A stretch of 64,000 nt of DNA from JACRCT01 sp049841135 (GCA_049841135.1 JASGHK010000006.1:868001-932000), one strand, 5' to 3'; numbered from the stretch's first letter, positions 37,280 to 47,561 are shown. Made by a program: numbers and translations. Notes: a model not told the origin generated them from the letters alone.

Positions 37280-39045
37280 GGCGTCCTCCGCGCGTGCTGC
37301 CAGAGGTCGGTGCCGAGGATGAGCAGGAACTTCGGGTCGTTGACGAGGTAGCGCCGCCACAGCCGGCGCGGCTCGCGCGAGAGGCGGTAGGCCCACTCCA
37401 GGCCGTGCTCCGAGAACCAGGCCGGCGCGCGGTGCGCGGTGCCGGCGGCGAAGTCGATGGCGGCCCCGCAGGCCACCGCGACCGCCGGCGAGAGCTGGGC
37501 GCGGTTCCGGTGGATCCACAGCTCCTGCTTGGGCGAGCCGAAGCCGACCAGCACCAGGTCGGGCCGGGCCTCGCGGATCTTCGCCAGGGCGTCCTCCCCG
37601 GCGCCGCCGTCAGCGGCGATGCGCGGACTCTCGGCGCCGACGACGGTCAAGCCCGGATGCCGCGCGACCAGGCGCTCTGCGGCCTGCGCGGCGACACCGG
37701 GGGCGCCCCCGACCAGGAAGACGCGCCAGCCGCGCTGGGCGGCCCGGGCGACGAGCGGCTCGAAGAGGTCGGAGCCGGAGACCTTCTCGGGCAGCGGGTC
37801 GCCCAGCAGATGCGACGCCCACAGCAGCGGCATCCCGTCGACCAGCGAGAGATCGGCCTGGGCGTACGCCGCACGGAAGTCGCCCTGGGCGGACGCATTG
37901 ACCACGTGGTCGACGTTGGGCGTGAAGACCGCGCCGCCCCGGCTCGCGCCCACCAGGTGCTCGATGGCGTCCAGGGCTTGCGCGAAGGTCACGCGGTCCA
38001 TCTCGAGGGAGCCCAGCTTGACGCGATCGCGCGGGCGCTCGGTCGCCGCCGGCTGCGGCAGCAGCGCTCGGTGCTGCTCCAGGTAGAGGCGGGCAGAGCC
38101 GTCGTGGGAGAGCTCGCGCTCGACGAAGCGTCGCGGCTCGAACCGCTCGAGGCCGGCGAGGAAGCTGCTGGCGGCTGGCGCGAAGTCGTCGGCGTCGCGG
38201 AAGGTGCGCCCACACTCTTTCGAGAAGTAGGGGACCGAGCTCGCCGGGACCGGCTCAGAAGTCCACTCGGCCCGGTGCGGGTCGAGCCAGAAGCCGTTGT
38301 CCCAGGCCAGCACGGGGACGTTCGAGGCGAGCGCCTCCTGGTAGGCCATGCCCTGCGTCTCGTGCTCGCAGAGGAAGAGCATGGAGCGCGAGCGACGCAG
38401 CAGCGCGCGGTAGTCGTCCTGGCGGTGCTGGCCGTAGCGCAGCACCTGGTACGACAGGCCGCGCGACTCGAGCCACCGGAGCGCGGGCTGGAGCAGCTCG
38501 GGCTCGAGGCGTTCGCGGTCCCAGCGGATCTTGTCGTAGACGAGGACGTCCACGTCCTTGGCCAGGCCGCGGGTGTCGGGCCACTGGGCGGTGTCGATGG
38601 CGCCGTACCAACGGGTGACGGACGCGCCGTAGAAGGGCCGGAAGAGCCGCTCCATCCAGTCGCAGGTGACCAGGTAGCGGCGAAAGCGCGGGTCCTTCAT
38701 CAGGTCTGGACGCAGGCTGGGATGGTCGAGCATGCCCGGGCCGAGGATCGCGGGGTTGGGCAGGTCCCAGCCGTCGAGGATCTCCGGCGAGCCGACGAGG
38801 CCGACCGGGTGCTCGGGGTGACGGGCGGCGAGCCGCCGGTCGTTGACCACCACGTTCACGCCGGCGCGACGCAGCGACTCGGCGAGCGAGGCGAACCAGA
38901 CGCCGAAGCCGGACACGGACTGGTTCTTGCGCAGCCGGCGCAGCAGCGGACGGACCGCGCGGCGGACGTGCCGGTCACCGGGGACGAACCGGTCGCGCTC
39001 CGGCTCGCGGTAGAAGAGCAGCACCGTATCGGCGGAGAGGGACAT
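37276..39045 (-). CDS. Fusion of glycosyltransferase and WecG/TagA/CpsF transferase
   Basis: A 589-residue bifunctional enzyme. The N-terminal half (about 1-345) looks like a glycosyltransferase of the GT-B class that lacks a clear N-terminal glycine loop but has FLCEHETQGMAYQEALASNVPVLAWDN, the donor-site pattern. The C-terminal half (about 365-589) is a WecG/TagA/CpsF enzyme: FTPNVDHVVNAS, SLVDGMPLLWAS, FLVGGAPGVA, LVGFGSPKQELWI. WecG enzymes add a sugar to a lipid-linked acceptor, so the fusion may add two successive sugars. It is in the operon between the GH44 and ATP-grasp genes. Confidence 0.85.
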   Translation of the reverse strand: MSLSADTVLLFYREPERDRFVPGDRHVRRAVRPLLRRLRKNQSVSGFGVWFASLAESLRRAGVNVVVNDRRLAARHPEHPVGLVGSPEILDGWDLPNPAILGPGMLDHPSLRPDLMKDPRFRRYLVTCDWMERLFRPFYGASVTRWYGAIDTAQWPDTRGLAKDVDVLVYDKIRWDRERLEPELLQPALRWLESRGLSYQVLRYGQHRQDDYRALLRRSRSMLFLCEHETQGMAYQEALASNVPVLAWDNGFWLDPHRAEWTSEPVPASSVPYFSKECGRTFRDADDFAPAASSFLAGLERFEPRRFVERELSHDGSARLYLEQHRALLPQPAATERPRDRVKLGSLEMDRVTFAQALDAIEHLVGASRGGAVFTPNVDHVVNASAQGDFRAAYAQADLSLVDGMPLLWASHLLGDPLPEKVSGSDLFEPLVARAAQRGWRVFLVGGAPGVAAQAAERLVARHPGLTVVGAESPRIAADGGAGEDALAKIREARPDLVLVGFGSPKQELWIHRNRAQLSPAVAVACGAAIDFAAGTAHRAPAWFSEHGLEWAYRLSREPRRLWRRYLVNDPKFLLILGTDLWQHARRTP

Positions 39046-39061
39046 GGAGGTGGCCTCGCCT

Positions 39062-41219
39062 TCAGCGGACCCCGGCCAGGGGCCGGGCCAGCTCGAGCTC
39101 GTAGACGTTCAGGGAGTAGGGCGCCAACGGGAGCGGCTGGGCGGTCGACGGCGCCCTGGCCGCTTCGAGCTTCCGGCTTCTCGGCGCCCATCGAGAAGGC
39201 CCGCGTCACCCGGGCCTCGCCGCAGCCCTGCAGCTCCAGCGCCGCGTCGGCGGGCTTGTCCGGGTCGAAGTTGAGCACGACCAGGACCAGCTTCTTGCCG
39301 GAGGCGTCGCGGGAGGCGAAGACCGAGGTGCCCTCCGAGGCGCGGGTGGGCATCGCGTAGTCGAGGAACCGGGCGCCCTTGCCGTCGTAGTTGCGGTAGG
39401 CGCGGAAGGCCTGGAAGCCGAAGGAGCTCTTGGCCGGGTAGGTCCAGTAGTAGGCGGAGTCGACGCCCTGCTGGCCGAAGCGGCCCAGCGCCTCGGCGAG
39501 CGCGAGTCCGCCGCTCGGGTGCTGCTCCGCGCCGAAGCTCCACTCGCCGATGGAGATCTTCCGGCCCGGGTACTCCTGATCGATCCACTCCCGAAGCCGG
39601 GGGATGAGCTTCACCGGCTCGCCGATCCACGATTCGTCGACGTAGGTCGGGTCCCACAGCGCGCGAGTGGCGCGGATGCGCCGGGCGTTGGTGTCGGGAT
39701 CGATGCGCCCGCCGGTGCCGTGCTGCAGGCCGTCGCCCTGCGGGTAGAAGTGGACGTCGACGACGTCGAGGATCCGCTCGCCCGTCTGGCGCTCGTGCTC
39801 CGCCAGCTTGCGCAGGTACCACTGCAAGAGCGGTACGTCGCCGTGAGCCCGCCGGTCCGGCTTGAGGCGGAAGCCCGCCACCGCGTCGGCGGCGGAGAAG
39901 AAGTAGGCCGGCCAGCCCCACTCGGCCGGCCCGGCGATGACGCCCTCGGGATCCGCACGGCGCACGGCCGAGCCGTAGCTGAGCGTCTTCTCCAGCAGCT
40001 CGTCATAGGTCAGCGGGTCCGGGTGGACGTCGCGGTGGGTCGAGTTCCAGAGCGCCGGCTCGTTGTCGAGGATGTAGTGCTCCACGCTGCGGACGCCGCC
40101 CCGCGCCCGGTCCTTCTCGCGGATGGCGGCGACCCAGCGCGCCACGTCCCCGGGCGCCATCGCCACGCTCGTCCGCGAGGGCGGGCCGGGGGAGATCGGA
40201 GCGCCGCTGGGCGTGAAGCCGTCGCCGGCTTCGGAGTGGTAGGGGTCCGTGCGCCGCTGCTTGCCGTGGAGCGAGACCGGGAAGGCGGGGGAGTCGCGGT
40301 CCTTGGCGACCCAGCCGAGCGTCGGCACGGTGAGCGCCGTGGCGAAGCCCTTCTCGAGGTTGTCGGCGAGGAAGTGCTCCCAGGTGAAGCCGGGCTTTCC
40401 GAAGGCGACGTTGCGGAAGAACCAGTCGTTGCCGGTGTTCCAGGCGTTGCCCAACTCCCAGTTGTAGCGGGAGGTGATGTTGCCGCCCCAGCGCCGGGCG
40501 GTCGCGCCGAGCTGGAACTGGTGGCTCTCCTTGGGATCGAGCCGCGCGTCGAAGGCGATTCCATAGATGAGCGGGCTGATGGGCCGGGCCGGTGCGCGGC
40601 AGTCGACGGCGAGGCGCGCCGAGGACGGCGTCCGGCCGGTGACGACGGCGCCGGGTCCCGCAGGCGCACTGCCATCCAGGACCGTGAGCGCGATCTGGTC
40701 GAGCTCGACCTGGTTGCTCTCGATGGCGCGGTAGGCCCGGACGACGACGCGGTCGAACGCGGCGGCGCGCGGGTTGAGCTCGGCCATCGAGATGAAGACC
40801 TCGGACCAGCCGTCGGCGAGGTCGGCGCGGTGCGAGGCCGCGGGCTTGACGCGTGGGAACACCGACGGACCCGGCGTGTCGAGGCGGACCTCGAGGAAGT
40901 CGCCGACCGCCGCCGGGGCGCGGTAGCGGAAGACGAGCCCGCCGAACCGGCCCGCGAGGCCGGGCTTGGCGATGATCCACCCGCCGTAGCGCGACAGGTC
41001 CAGCCGCGCCGGCCCGCGGCCCAGGTCGCGTGGCGCCCAGCCGTAGTCCTTCCAGTCGTCGCCGAGCCCACCGGCGTAGAGCACCTCGCGGGGGAGCGAA
41101 GACTCCAGCGGCTTGCGTAGCCCGGCGAGGGCCGGGACTTCGGCACCGGCGCGGGCGCACGAGAGCAGCGACGTGACCGCCGCAAGGAAGAGGACGCGGT
41201 GAGGGAGCGGGCCGGCCAT
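39062..41219 (-). CDS. Secreted GH44-like glycoside hydrolase, one frameshift
   Basis: Exported glycanase of about 719 codons. A signal or lipoprotein leader (VLFLAAVTSLLSCARAGA) precedes a beta-sandwich-like domain and a TIM-barrel catalytic part. YILDNEPALWNSTH carries the likely acid/base Glu; VDVHFYPQG and ISIGEWSFG (likely nucleophile) fit family GH44 endoglucanases/xyloglucanases. The C-terminal beta domain is broken near 39168; rejoining gives an ending of PLPLAPYSLNVYELELARPL and a TGA at 39064-39062. The ATG overlaps the upstream stop by one base (TGATG). In a synthesis operon it may trim the product or release it from the surface. Confidence 0.8.
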
Positions 41220-42844
41220 CACGCCCTCCCCGCGGCCTGCTTCAGCTCCGCGGCGGCGAGCGGAGCGGCCTCGGCGCGCTTGCGGATCTCGGGTTCGGGA
41301 GCGGCGACGACCGAGCCGGCCGGGACCGAGCGCGTCAAGGTGACGCCGGCCATCACCTTCGAGCCTGCGCCGACGGTGATGGGCCCGATGAGCGTGGCGC
41401 CCGGCCCGACGTGAACGTTCGCCTGCAGCGTCGGCGCTCCGGTCTGGCGGGTCTCGGGGTCGGTCCCCATGCCCAGCGTGACGTTGTGGAAGAGGATGCA
41501 GGCCGGCCCGACCTTCGCCGCGTGGCTGATGGCCAGCCCGAAGCCGTGCACCAGCATCACGCCCGGCGCGAGCTCGGCGTCCCAGTGGAGGTCCGAGCCG
41601 TACAGGTGCCGCATGGAGCGGGACACGGCCTTGGCGGCGGTGGTGAGGCCGGCATCCCGCAGCGCTCGCATCAGCCGGTAGGCCGCCAGCTCCTGCAGGC
41701 CGATCTTCTGGACGAGATCGGCCGTCAGGTGCCCGCTCGACGGAGCGGCGTGGCCGTACTTCTGCTCGTAGCGGCGCATCGCGGCCTGGTCCGCCCGGAC
41801 CTCGTCGAGCGCGCGCAGCAGCAGCTGCCCCTTGCCGCGGGCCAGGAGCCGCTGTGCCGAGTAGGCGGCGAGCTCCAGCAGCGAAGCGGGCAGGCTCCCC
41901 GCGTCTTCGCGGAGCCCGCGGAAGTAGTCCAGGCCGAAGGTGAAGTTGGCGCCCGCGAGCGCCGCCCGCTCGAGGCCGAGCCGGCCCAGCGCGTCCGCGG
42001 CGCCATAGGCGAGCAGCCCCAGCGGCCGGCTGAGCGCGGGCGCGGCGACGGTTGCAGCCATCAGCGGCCGTGAGGCCGCGCTCAGCTCGAAGAGGAAGCG
42101 CCAGGGGTTCGAGCCCAGGAGGTCGGGATGCTTGCGCGCGATCCGCCGGTCGTAGGCGCCGTACTTCACCGCGCGGCGGCGCCAGGCCGCGAGCGAGGTG
42201 TGGTCGGAGGCGTGCAGCGTGACCGCCTCGGCTGAGAACTCGAACGCGATCCCGGCCTTCTGCAGCCGCAGCCCCAGCTCCACGTCTTCGCTGTGCCCGA
42301 AGGCGGGGTCGAAGCCACCAGCCTCCAGGTAGTCGCGCCGGCGAAGCGAGACGTTGCCGGTGTAGAGCGCGCCGCCCGCGGGCACCTCCTCGCCCGCCGC
42401 GAAGCGGGCGTTGCGCTCGGCGATCTTCGCGGCGTGCCAGCGCTCGAAGAGCGGCATCTGCAGGCCCGGATCCGGCTCGATGGCGCCCAGCACCACCTTG
42501 CGGGCGCCGTCCGCGTGCCGCCGCAGGTGCGCCTCGAGGAAGTCCTCGTCGACCTGCATGTCGTCGTCGACGATCACCAGCGTCTCGCCTCGCGCGGCGA
42601 CGATGCCGCGGTGGCGGGCGGCGGCGGCGCCGCGGTTGGCCTGCTCCTCCACGCGCAGCTCGTAGCGGACCGGCAGGTCGGCGAGCCGCGCCCTGACCGG
42701 CGGCGTCGACCCATCGTCCACCACCACGACCTCGTACTCGCTCGGCGCCAGGCTCTGGCGGTCGAGCTGCTGCAGCAGGCGGACGAGCAGGTCGGGCCGG
42801 TTGAAGGTCGCGAGGACGACCGAGACGCGCGGCGAGGCGCTCAT
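41219..42844 (-). CDS. Fusion of GT2 glycosyltransferase and hexapeptide acetyltransferase
   Basis: A 541-residue protein. The first half is a family 2 glycosyltransferase: VSVVLATFNRPDLLVRLLQQ, VVVVDDGSTPP, VIVDDDMQV (DxD-type) and GGFDPAFGHSEDVELGLRL. The last 160 residues form a left-handed beta-helix acetyltransferase of the serine acetyltransferase type: LAPGVMLVHGFGLAISHAAK, FHNVTLGMGTD, VHVGPGATLIGPITVGAGSK. One enzyme would thus add a sugar and acetylate it or another acceptor. Start ATG at 42844 overlaps the preceding stop. No frame break. Confidence 0.87.
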   Translation of the reverse strand: MSASPRVSVVLATFNRPDLLVRLLQQLDRQSLAPSEYEVVVVDDGSTPPVRARLADLPVRYELRVEEQANRGAAAARHRGIVAARGETLVIVDDDMQVDEDFLEAHLRRHADGARKVVLGAIEPDPGLQMPLFERWHAAKIAERNARFAAGEEVPAGGALYTGNVSLRRRDYLEAGGFDPAFGHSEDVELGLRLQKAGIAFEFSAEAVTLHASDHTSLAAWRRRAVKYGAYDRRIARKHPDLLGSNPWRFLFELSAASRPLMAATVAAPALSRPLGLLAYGAADALGRLGLERAALAGANFTFGLDYFRGLREDAGSLPASLLELAAYSAQRLLARGKGQLLLRALDEVRADQAAMRRYEQKYGHAAPSSGHLTADLVQKIGLQELAAYRLMRALRDAGLTTAAKAVSRSMRHLYGSDLHWDAELAPGVMLVHGFGLAISHAAKVGPACILFHNVTLGMGTDPETRQTGAPTLQANVHVGPGATLIGPITVGAGSKVMAGVTLTRSVPAGSVVAAPEPEIRKRAEAAPLAAAELKQAAGRA

Positions 42845-43350
42845 GGCCGCCCCCCGTCGATGACCACCGAGCCGATGACCTTGTCCGCGCCCACCATCTC
42901 CAGGGTCTTCCGGGTCGCGGCGAAGCTCGCATTGCCGAGCTCGATCACCAGCAGGACCTTGTCGGCGGCGCGCGCCACCGGGACTCCCGAGAGGTTGGTG
43001 AGCAGGCTGTCGAGCGCGACGAGGGAACGCTCGTCGGCCTTGGTCTCCTTGGCCAGCTCGTCGAGGAGGTTCGTCACCTGGCGCAGCTCGAGCGCGAGGC
43101 CGTCGAAGACGATCAGCGGGCTGCGGCGGTGGATGCCGCCGACCTCGCTGAGGGCGTTGGCCACCTCGAGCCCCGCACGACCGGGGGCCACCGGAACGAC
43201 GGCCAGCGAGCGCCACTCGTGGCGGATGACCGAGAACCAGAGCTGCTGCACGACGTGCGGGGACTGACCCCAGGGCATCCCGCCGGCGGAGTCGCGCCTG
43301 GGAGGCTCCTTGGCCGGCTTGTCGTCGAGCCGTTGGATGAAGCTGCTCAC
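42841..43350 (-). CDS. Degenerate BY-kinase-like (CpsD/Wzc ATPase-like) protein
   Basis: 169 residues. The layout resembles the cytoplasmic tyrosine kinase domain of Wzc/CpsD: QQLWFSVIRHEWRSLAVVPV (first strand), then an expected Walker A position reading PVAPGRAGLEVANALSEVGG without the Lys-Ser/Thr, a strand RSPLIVFDGLAL where Walker A' is expected, and KVLLVIELGNASFAATRKTL in the position of the later strand. No Tyr-rich tail is present. It is probably a non-catalytic regulator of the Wzc-like protein at 46043, which itself lacks a kinase domain. It overlaps both neighbours by four bases. Confidence 0.6.
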   Translation of the reverse strand: MSSFIQRLDDKPAKEPPRRDSAGGMPWGQSPHVVQQLWFSVIRHEWRSLAVVPVAPGRAGLEVANALSEVGGIHRRSPLIVFDGLALELRQVTNLLDELAKETKADERSLVALDSLLTNLSGVPVARAADKVLLVIELGNASFAATRKTLEMVGADKVIGSVVIDGGRP

Positions 43351-44546
43351 GGCGTCTCTCCTTCACGGGCGGTCCGGACCCACGCCTGCGAGCCGCGGCC
43401 CGAGCGGCGCAGCGCGAGCTTCCAGGCGAGGTAGAGCGGCGCGAACGCCAACGCCCTGAGCGAGCCGGGGCCCGACAGCTGCACGCCGCGAGCGAGGTAG
43501 GTCGCCAGGAAGAAGAGGCTCGCCGCCCAGGGCACGACGACGAACGGCGTCGCGCCTGCGACCAGCACGAGGGCGCCGGCGAGTAGGTCGCCCACCACGG
43601 CCATCGTCACCAGGCGCGAGAGCGGCGGCACGAGCACGTCGAGCGCGAGATCGAAGAGGACCCGGTCGCGACTTCTCAGCGCGCGGCGCAGGAGCGACGA
43701 CGCACGCTGGCGCAGGGCGGCGCGGCCCTCCTCCCAGCGGCGGCGCTGCGAGGCCGAGGCGCCGGACGAGGAGACCATCTCGCCGAAGACCCGGGCGTCG
43801 TCGGCGTACCAGACGCGGTGGCCCGCCTCGCCCAGGCGCAACCCGTACTCGACGTCCTCGACCAGCGAGAAGGCGGTGTAGGGCACCTCGCGCAGGAGCG
43901 GTGTGGCGAAGCACATCCCGTTGCCGCGAAGGCCGGCCGACAGCCCGAGACGCTCGCGGCCGAGCGAGCGGACGCGGTGGAAGAGGGTGAACGCGAAGGA
44001 CATCAGGCGGGGGCGCCAGCCGTCTTCGGGGTTGCGCACCGCGTAGTCGGCCTGGACGGCCTGCGCTCCGCGCTCGAGGCGGGCGGCGAAGGCGCGCAGG
44101 AGGTGCCGGTCGACGACGGTGTCCGCGTCGACCACGACCACCGCGTCGGCGAAGCGGTCAGCCAGGCTCTGCCCGAACGCCAGGGCCAGCGCGTAGCCCT
44201 TGCCACGCAGCTCGTCGTCGGTCCGGACGAGGGCGCGGTGCGCGCCGGCGCGCTCGGCAACCCGCGCGGTCCGGTCGGAGCAGTTGTCGGCGACGACGAT
44301 CACCCGGCGCTGCTCGGCGGGCCAGTCGAGCGCGAGCAGGCTGCGGACGGTGCCGGCGATGCCGCCCTCCTCGTCGTGCGCCGGGACGACGAGATCGAAG
44401 CGCAGGCGCGCAGCGGCGTCGCCGAGGGGAGCGTCGCCTCCCGTCTCCCGCCGCGACAGGACGGCGAGCACGAAGAGGTAACCAGCAGCGGCGAGGACCG
44501 GCACGGCCGCGAGGGTCAGGGCGACGGCGAGGGCGGAAGAGATCAC
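43347..44546 (-). CDS. Membrane GT2 glycosyltransferase
   Basis: A 399-residue processive-type family 2 glycosyltransferase. An N-terminal membrane span is followed by the catalytic domain: FDLVVPAHDEEGGIAGTV, VIVVADNCSDRTARVA, VVVVDADTVVDRHLL (DxD), GNGMCFATPLL, FSLVEDVEYGLRL (ED) and QRRRWEEGR (the Q/RxxRW motif). Two or three C-terminal spans follow. It probably extends the lipid-linked repeat unit at the inner face of the membrane. Confidence 0.9.
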   Translation of the reverse strand: MISSALAVALTLAAVPVLAAAGYLFVLAVLSRRETGGDAPLGDAAARLRFDLVVPAHDEEGGIAGTVRSLLALDWPAEQRRVIVVADNCSDRTARVAERAGAHRALVRTDDELRGKGYALALAFGQSLADRFADAVVVVDADTVVDRHLLRAFAARLERGAQAVQADYAVRNPEDGWRPRLMSFAFTLFHRVRSLGRERLGLSAGLRGNGMCFATPLLREVPYTAFSLVEDVEYGLRLGEAGHRVWYADDARVFGEMVSSSGASASQRRRWEEGRAALRQRASSLLRRALRSRDRVLFDLALDVLVPPLSRLVTMAVVGDLLAGALVLVAGATPFVVVPWAASLFFLATYLARGVQLSGPGSLRALAFAPLYLAWKLALRRSGRGSQAWVRTAREGETP

Positions 44547-44570
44547 GACCGGTTGGATGCCGGCCGGAAG

Positions 44571-46046
44571 TCACTGTTGCGATGGCCACGCTCCGACGCG
44601 CGCGGCGAGCAGACCTGGCGCGGCGAGCGTGGCCGCGAGGAGAAATGCCCCACCCCAGCTCTGCAGCCCCATGTCGCCGTAGGCCTGCAGCAGGTAGGTG
44701 ATGGCCATCAGCACGGGAGAGAGCGCCAGCGTCCGCGAGAGCGGGTCCGCCGCGAGGCGGTAGGCGCGGACGGCGAGGAAGACCGCCACGACGACCGGCA
44801 GGAAGGCGAGCCAGTAGCCGAGGATGCCGGCGAAGGCCCACAGGCCCAGGAGGCTGTTGTGCGGGATCAGCCGGTACTGCGGGAACAGGTGCGAGATGTC
44901 GTCGGCGCGGGAGACCTCGGAGTACTCGTGGCCGAAGCCGGTCCCCAGCAGCGGGTTGGTCTTGAGCGTCATCACCAGGTTGTAGTTCTCGATGTCCCGG
45001 GTCTGCGTCGAGCGGTCGGCGCTGGAGACGAGGATCGACTTGGCCGTCTGCGCCGGCCGGAACACGCCACCGGTCTGGTTCCAGCCGACCGCGAGGTAGA
45101 GCAGGCCGATGGGGACGCTGGCGAGGGCGGCGCGAGCGGCGGCGCGCTTGAGGCGGGTCCAGGGCGCGAGGAGGAAGACCGCGAGCCCCGCGGCGCCGAG
45201 CGTGACGTAGGCCAGGCGCCGGCCGTTGAGGTAGATGCCGAGCAGGATCCACAGGCCTCCGCCGACCATCGCCCAGAAGCTCCGCTTGGTCCGCGACTCG
45301 TGCCAGAAGACCACCAGCAGCAGGATGGCCAACGCGAAGAGCATCGTGTCGGAGTGGGTGGTGACGTACGGCGGCTTGAAGTTGCGCGGCCGGCAGATGA
45401 CCTCGTGGAAGTAGGCGCCCTCCAGCGTGCGGAACAGCGCGGCCCCGATGACAATCTTCCCCAGCGTCACGAAGTCCTTGGGCTCGCGGAAGGCGGACAG
45501 GAACAGCAGCCCCAGGATGGGCAGGGCCACCAGCTGCCGGACCTGCCAGAGCGAGGCCTTGGGGTCGCCGCCGCGCAGGGTGCCCCAGAACATGGCGAAG
45601 CCCAGGCCCAGGAGCGCGAGCACCAGCGAGAGCGTCAGGACCTTCGGCGGCCGCTCGGCGGTGGCGCTCTCGCCGCGGCCGCGCAGCAGCGCCAGCGCGA
45701 CCAGGCCGACGAGGAACAGGTCGATGAGCGCGAAGCGCAGGGCCTCGACGCCGGTGTGCTTGCTCAGGTTCTCGAAGATGAGGCTGCCGAGGGGATAGAG
45801 CGGCGACTTCCACTCGCCGGCGGCGGGCCGCTCCTGTGGGTTGTCGATGGCGAGGACCACCAGCAGCAGCGCCGAGAGGCTGTGCCGCAGCGGCAGCCGG
45901 GCGACGGCCCAGACCGCGCTCGCCGCGAGCACCGGGGCGGCGGCGACCAGGGGATTGCCGGAGCCGGTCGCGAGCGCGCCGACCGTGGCGAGCCCCATCG
46001 CGGCGAGGAGCGCCGCGAACGCCCAGCGCGGCAAGGCCTCGGTCAC
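44571..46046 (-). CDS. O-antigen ligase/polymerase family membrane protein (Wzy-like)
   Basis: A 491-residue protein with about eleven membrane spans and a large periplasmic loop containing LKTNPLLGTGFGHEYSEV and IPHNSLLGLWAFAGILG, the Wzy_C signature region of O-antigen ligases and polymerases. It probably polymerises the repeat units of this locus. The GTG start overlaps the stop of the Wzc-like gene (GTGA), and the GT2 gene follows after 24 bases. Confidence 0.88.
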   Translation of the reverse strand: MTEALPRWAFAALLAAMGLATVGALATGSGNPLVAAAPVLAASAVWAVARLPLRHSLSALLLVVLAIDNPQERPAAGEWKSPLYPLGSLIFENLSKHTGVEALRFALIDLFLVGLVALALLRGRGESATAERPPKVLTLSLVLALLGLGFAMFWGTLRGGDPKASLWQVRQLVALPILGLLFLSAFREPKDFVTLGKIVIGAALFRTLEGAYFHEVICRPRNFKPPYVTTHSDTMLFALAILLLVVFWHESRTKRSFWAMVGGGLWILLGIYLNGRRLAYVTLGAAGLAVFLLAPWTRLKRAAARAALASVPIGLLYLAVGWNQTGGVFRPAQTAKSILVSSADRSTQTRDIENYNLVMTLKTNPLLGTGFGHEYSEVSRADDISHLFPQYRLIPHNSLLGLWAFAGILGYWLAFLPVVVAVFLAVRAYRLAADPLSRTLALSPVLMAITYLLQAYGDMGLQSWGGAFLLAATLAAPGLLAARVGAWPSQQ

Positions 46047-47561
46047 GTCCGGTGCACCTCGGCCAGGACCGGAATCCCCAGCAGCTTCTCCACCTGCCAG
46101 GCTTCGACGATGCGGCCGGCGCGCAGGTCGGCCGCGATGCAGGCGAACAGCGCGAAGAGGAGCGCCGCGAAGGCCCCGCCGCCGAGCACGACCGAGGGCT
46201 TGGGCTTCTCGACCTCCTTGGGGACCTGCGCCGGGCGCACCACGCTGTAGCGGTACTTGAAGGCGGCGCGCGCCGTGTCGAGCTCGATGCGCGCGGCGTC
46301 GATGCGGCCCAAGAGGTCCTGGTGCTTGTCGATGGCCACCTTGAGCTGCGCGCGCAGGTACTCGACCGACGGGTCAATCTCGGGCTTGTCGCTGGCGACC
46401 TCGCGGCGCGCCTCCGCGAAGACGGCGTCGGTCCGGGCGGCTCCGGAGCCCGCCGCGGAGACCAGCGCGGCCGCGGCGGCTCCCCCGTCCTCGGTGGCCG
46501 CGGGTTGGCGAGCGGCGACCTCGCGCTCGAGCTCCTTCACCTCGCGGCGGAGCGCCTCGAATCTGGGGAGAGTCCTTGCCCATCGCCGCGATGCTCTCCT
46601 GCGTGGCGACGACGAGGGGATGGGCGGGGGCGTAGGTCGCTGTCTGCTCCACCAGCTGCCCCTGGAGCTCGGCGAGCCGCTTGCGCCGGTAGTCCTCCAG
46701 GTCGGCCAGGGCGCGCTGACGCGCCGCGAGGATGGCCTTGGCCTGCGCCAGCTCCTGGTCCTGCGACTGGGAGCGGGGACGGACGACGCCGGGGGCGACG
46801 CGGCGTGGACCGGCGGTGGTCTTGTCACCCGCCTTAGCCGGCGCCGCCGCCTCGCGGGCCTTGCGCAGCTCGTCGAGGACCGACTGCACGTTCTCGCCCT
46901 GCGAGGCGGCGTGCCACTCGAGGATGGAGATGGCCTCGGTGATGGTCGAGACCTCGACCGCGTGGCGCGTCTCGATGAAGTTCTGCTGCGCGGCCTGGAC
47001 GAGCTGGTAGGCCATCTGGGCGTCGGGCCACTCGATCTCGATGCTCACCGTGCCGTCGTCACCGGTGGTGACCCGCAGGCGCTTCTCGAGCACGCCGACG
47101 AGCGCGTTGAGCCGGTCCTCTTCGGAGGGCGGGCCCCTGAAGACGCCGAGCAGCCAGTCCTTGGCGGCGACGGCCGGTGCGCGGCTCGCGTCCCACTGGT
47201 CGAGGAGGTTGGTCTGCTTGACCATCGCCACCAGGTTGTCGTGCCGGAGGATCAGCTCCGAGGCGGCCTGGGTGGGCGCATCGGCCTCGCGAGGGACCGC
47301 GCGGCCCGGGTTGGCCAAGCCGGTCATCACCTGGTTGCGCGCGGTGAGGATCTTGACCGTGGTCTTGTAGGTCTTGGGCAGCACCGCCAGCGCCAGCGCG
47401 GCCATGCCGAGCACGCCGGCGAACGCGCCAAGCCCCAGCGCCCAGTGGCGGCGCACGGCGCGAAGCCCGAAGCCGACGAACGCGCGCCCCAGCGCCCAGT
47501 CGAAGAGGTCGCCGCTGTCGTCGGGACGGGCGCTGGGCGGGGTGGGCGCGGGGGCGGTCAT
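46043..47561 (-). CDS. Wzc/GumC-like polysaccharide co-polymerase without kinase, one frameshift
   Basis: Chain-length regulator. The first membrane span (LGLGAFAGVLGMAALALAVL) leads to the Wzz domain (KTYKTTVKILTARNQ), a long periplasmic coiled region (ELAQAKAILAARQRALADLE, then EALRREVKELEREVAAR), and a second span (VVLGGGAFAALLFALFACIA). It ends EKLLGIPVLAEVHRT with no BY-kinase domain. The frame breaks at the GGGG run at 46565-46568; removing one base joins GKDSPR to FEALRRE, about 505 residues. Its GTG or ATG start overlaps the receiver gene stop by four bases. Confidence 0.87.

Noticed and set aside
38856..42932. A single 1358-codon minus-strand frame
   Set aside because: Only 39.17-41.22 kb of it is the GH44 gene. 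The rest is a shadow of the neighbouring glycosyltransferase genes.
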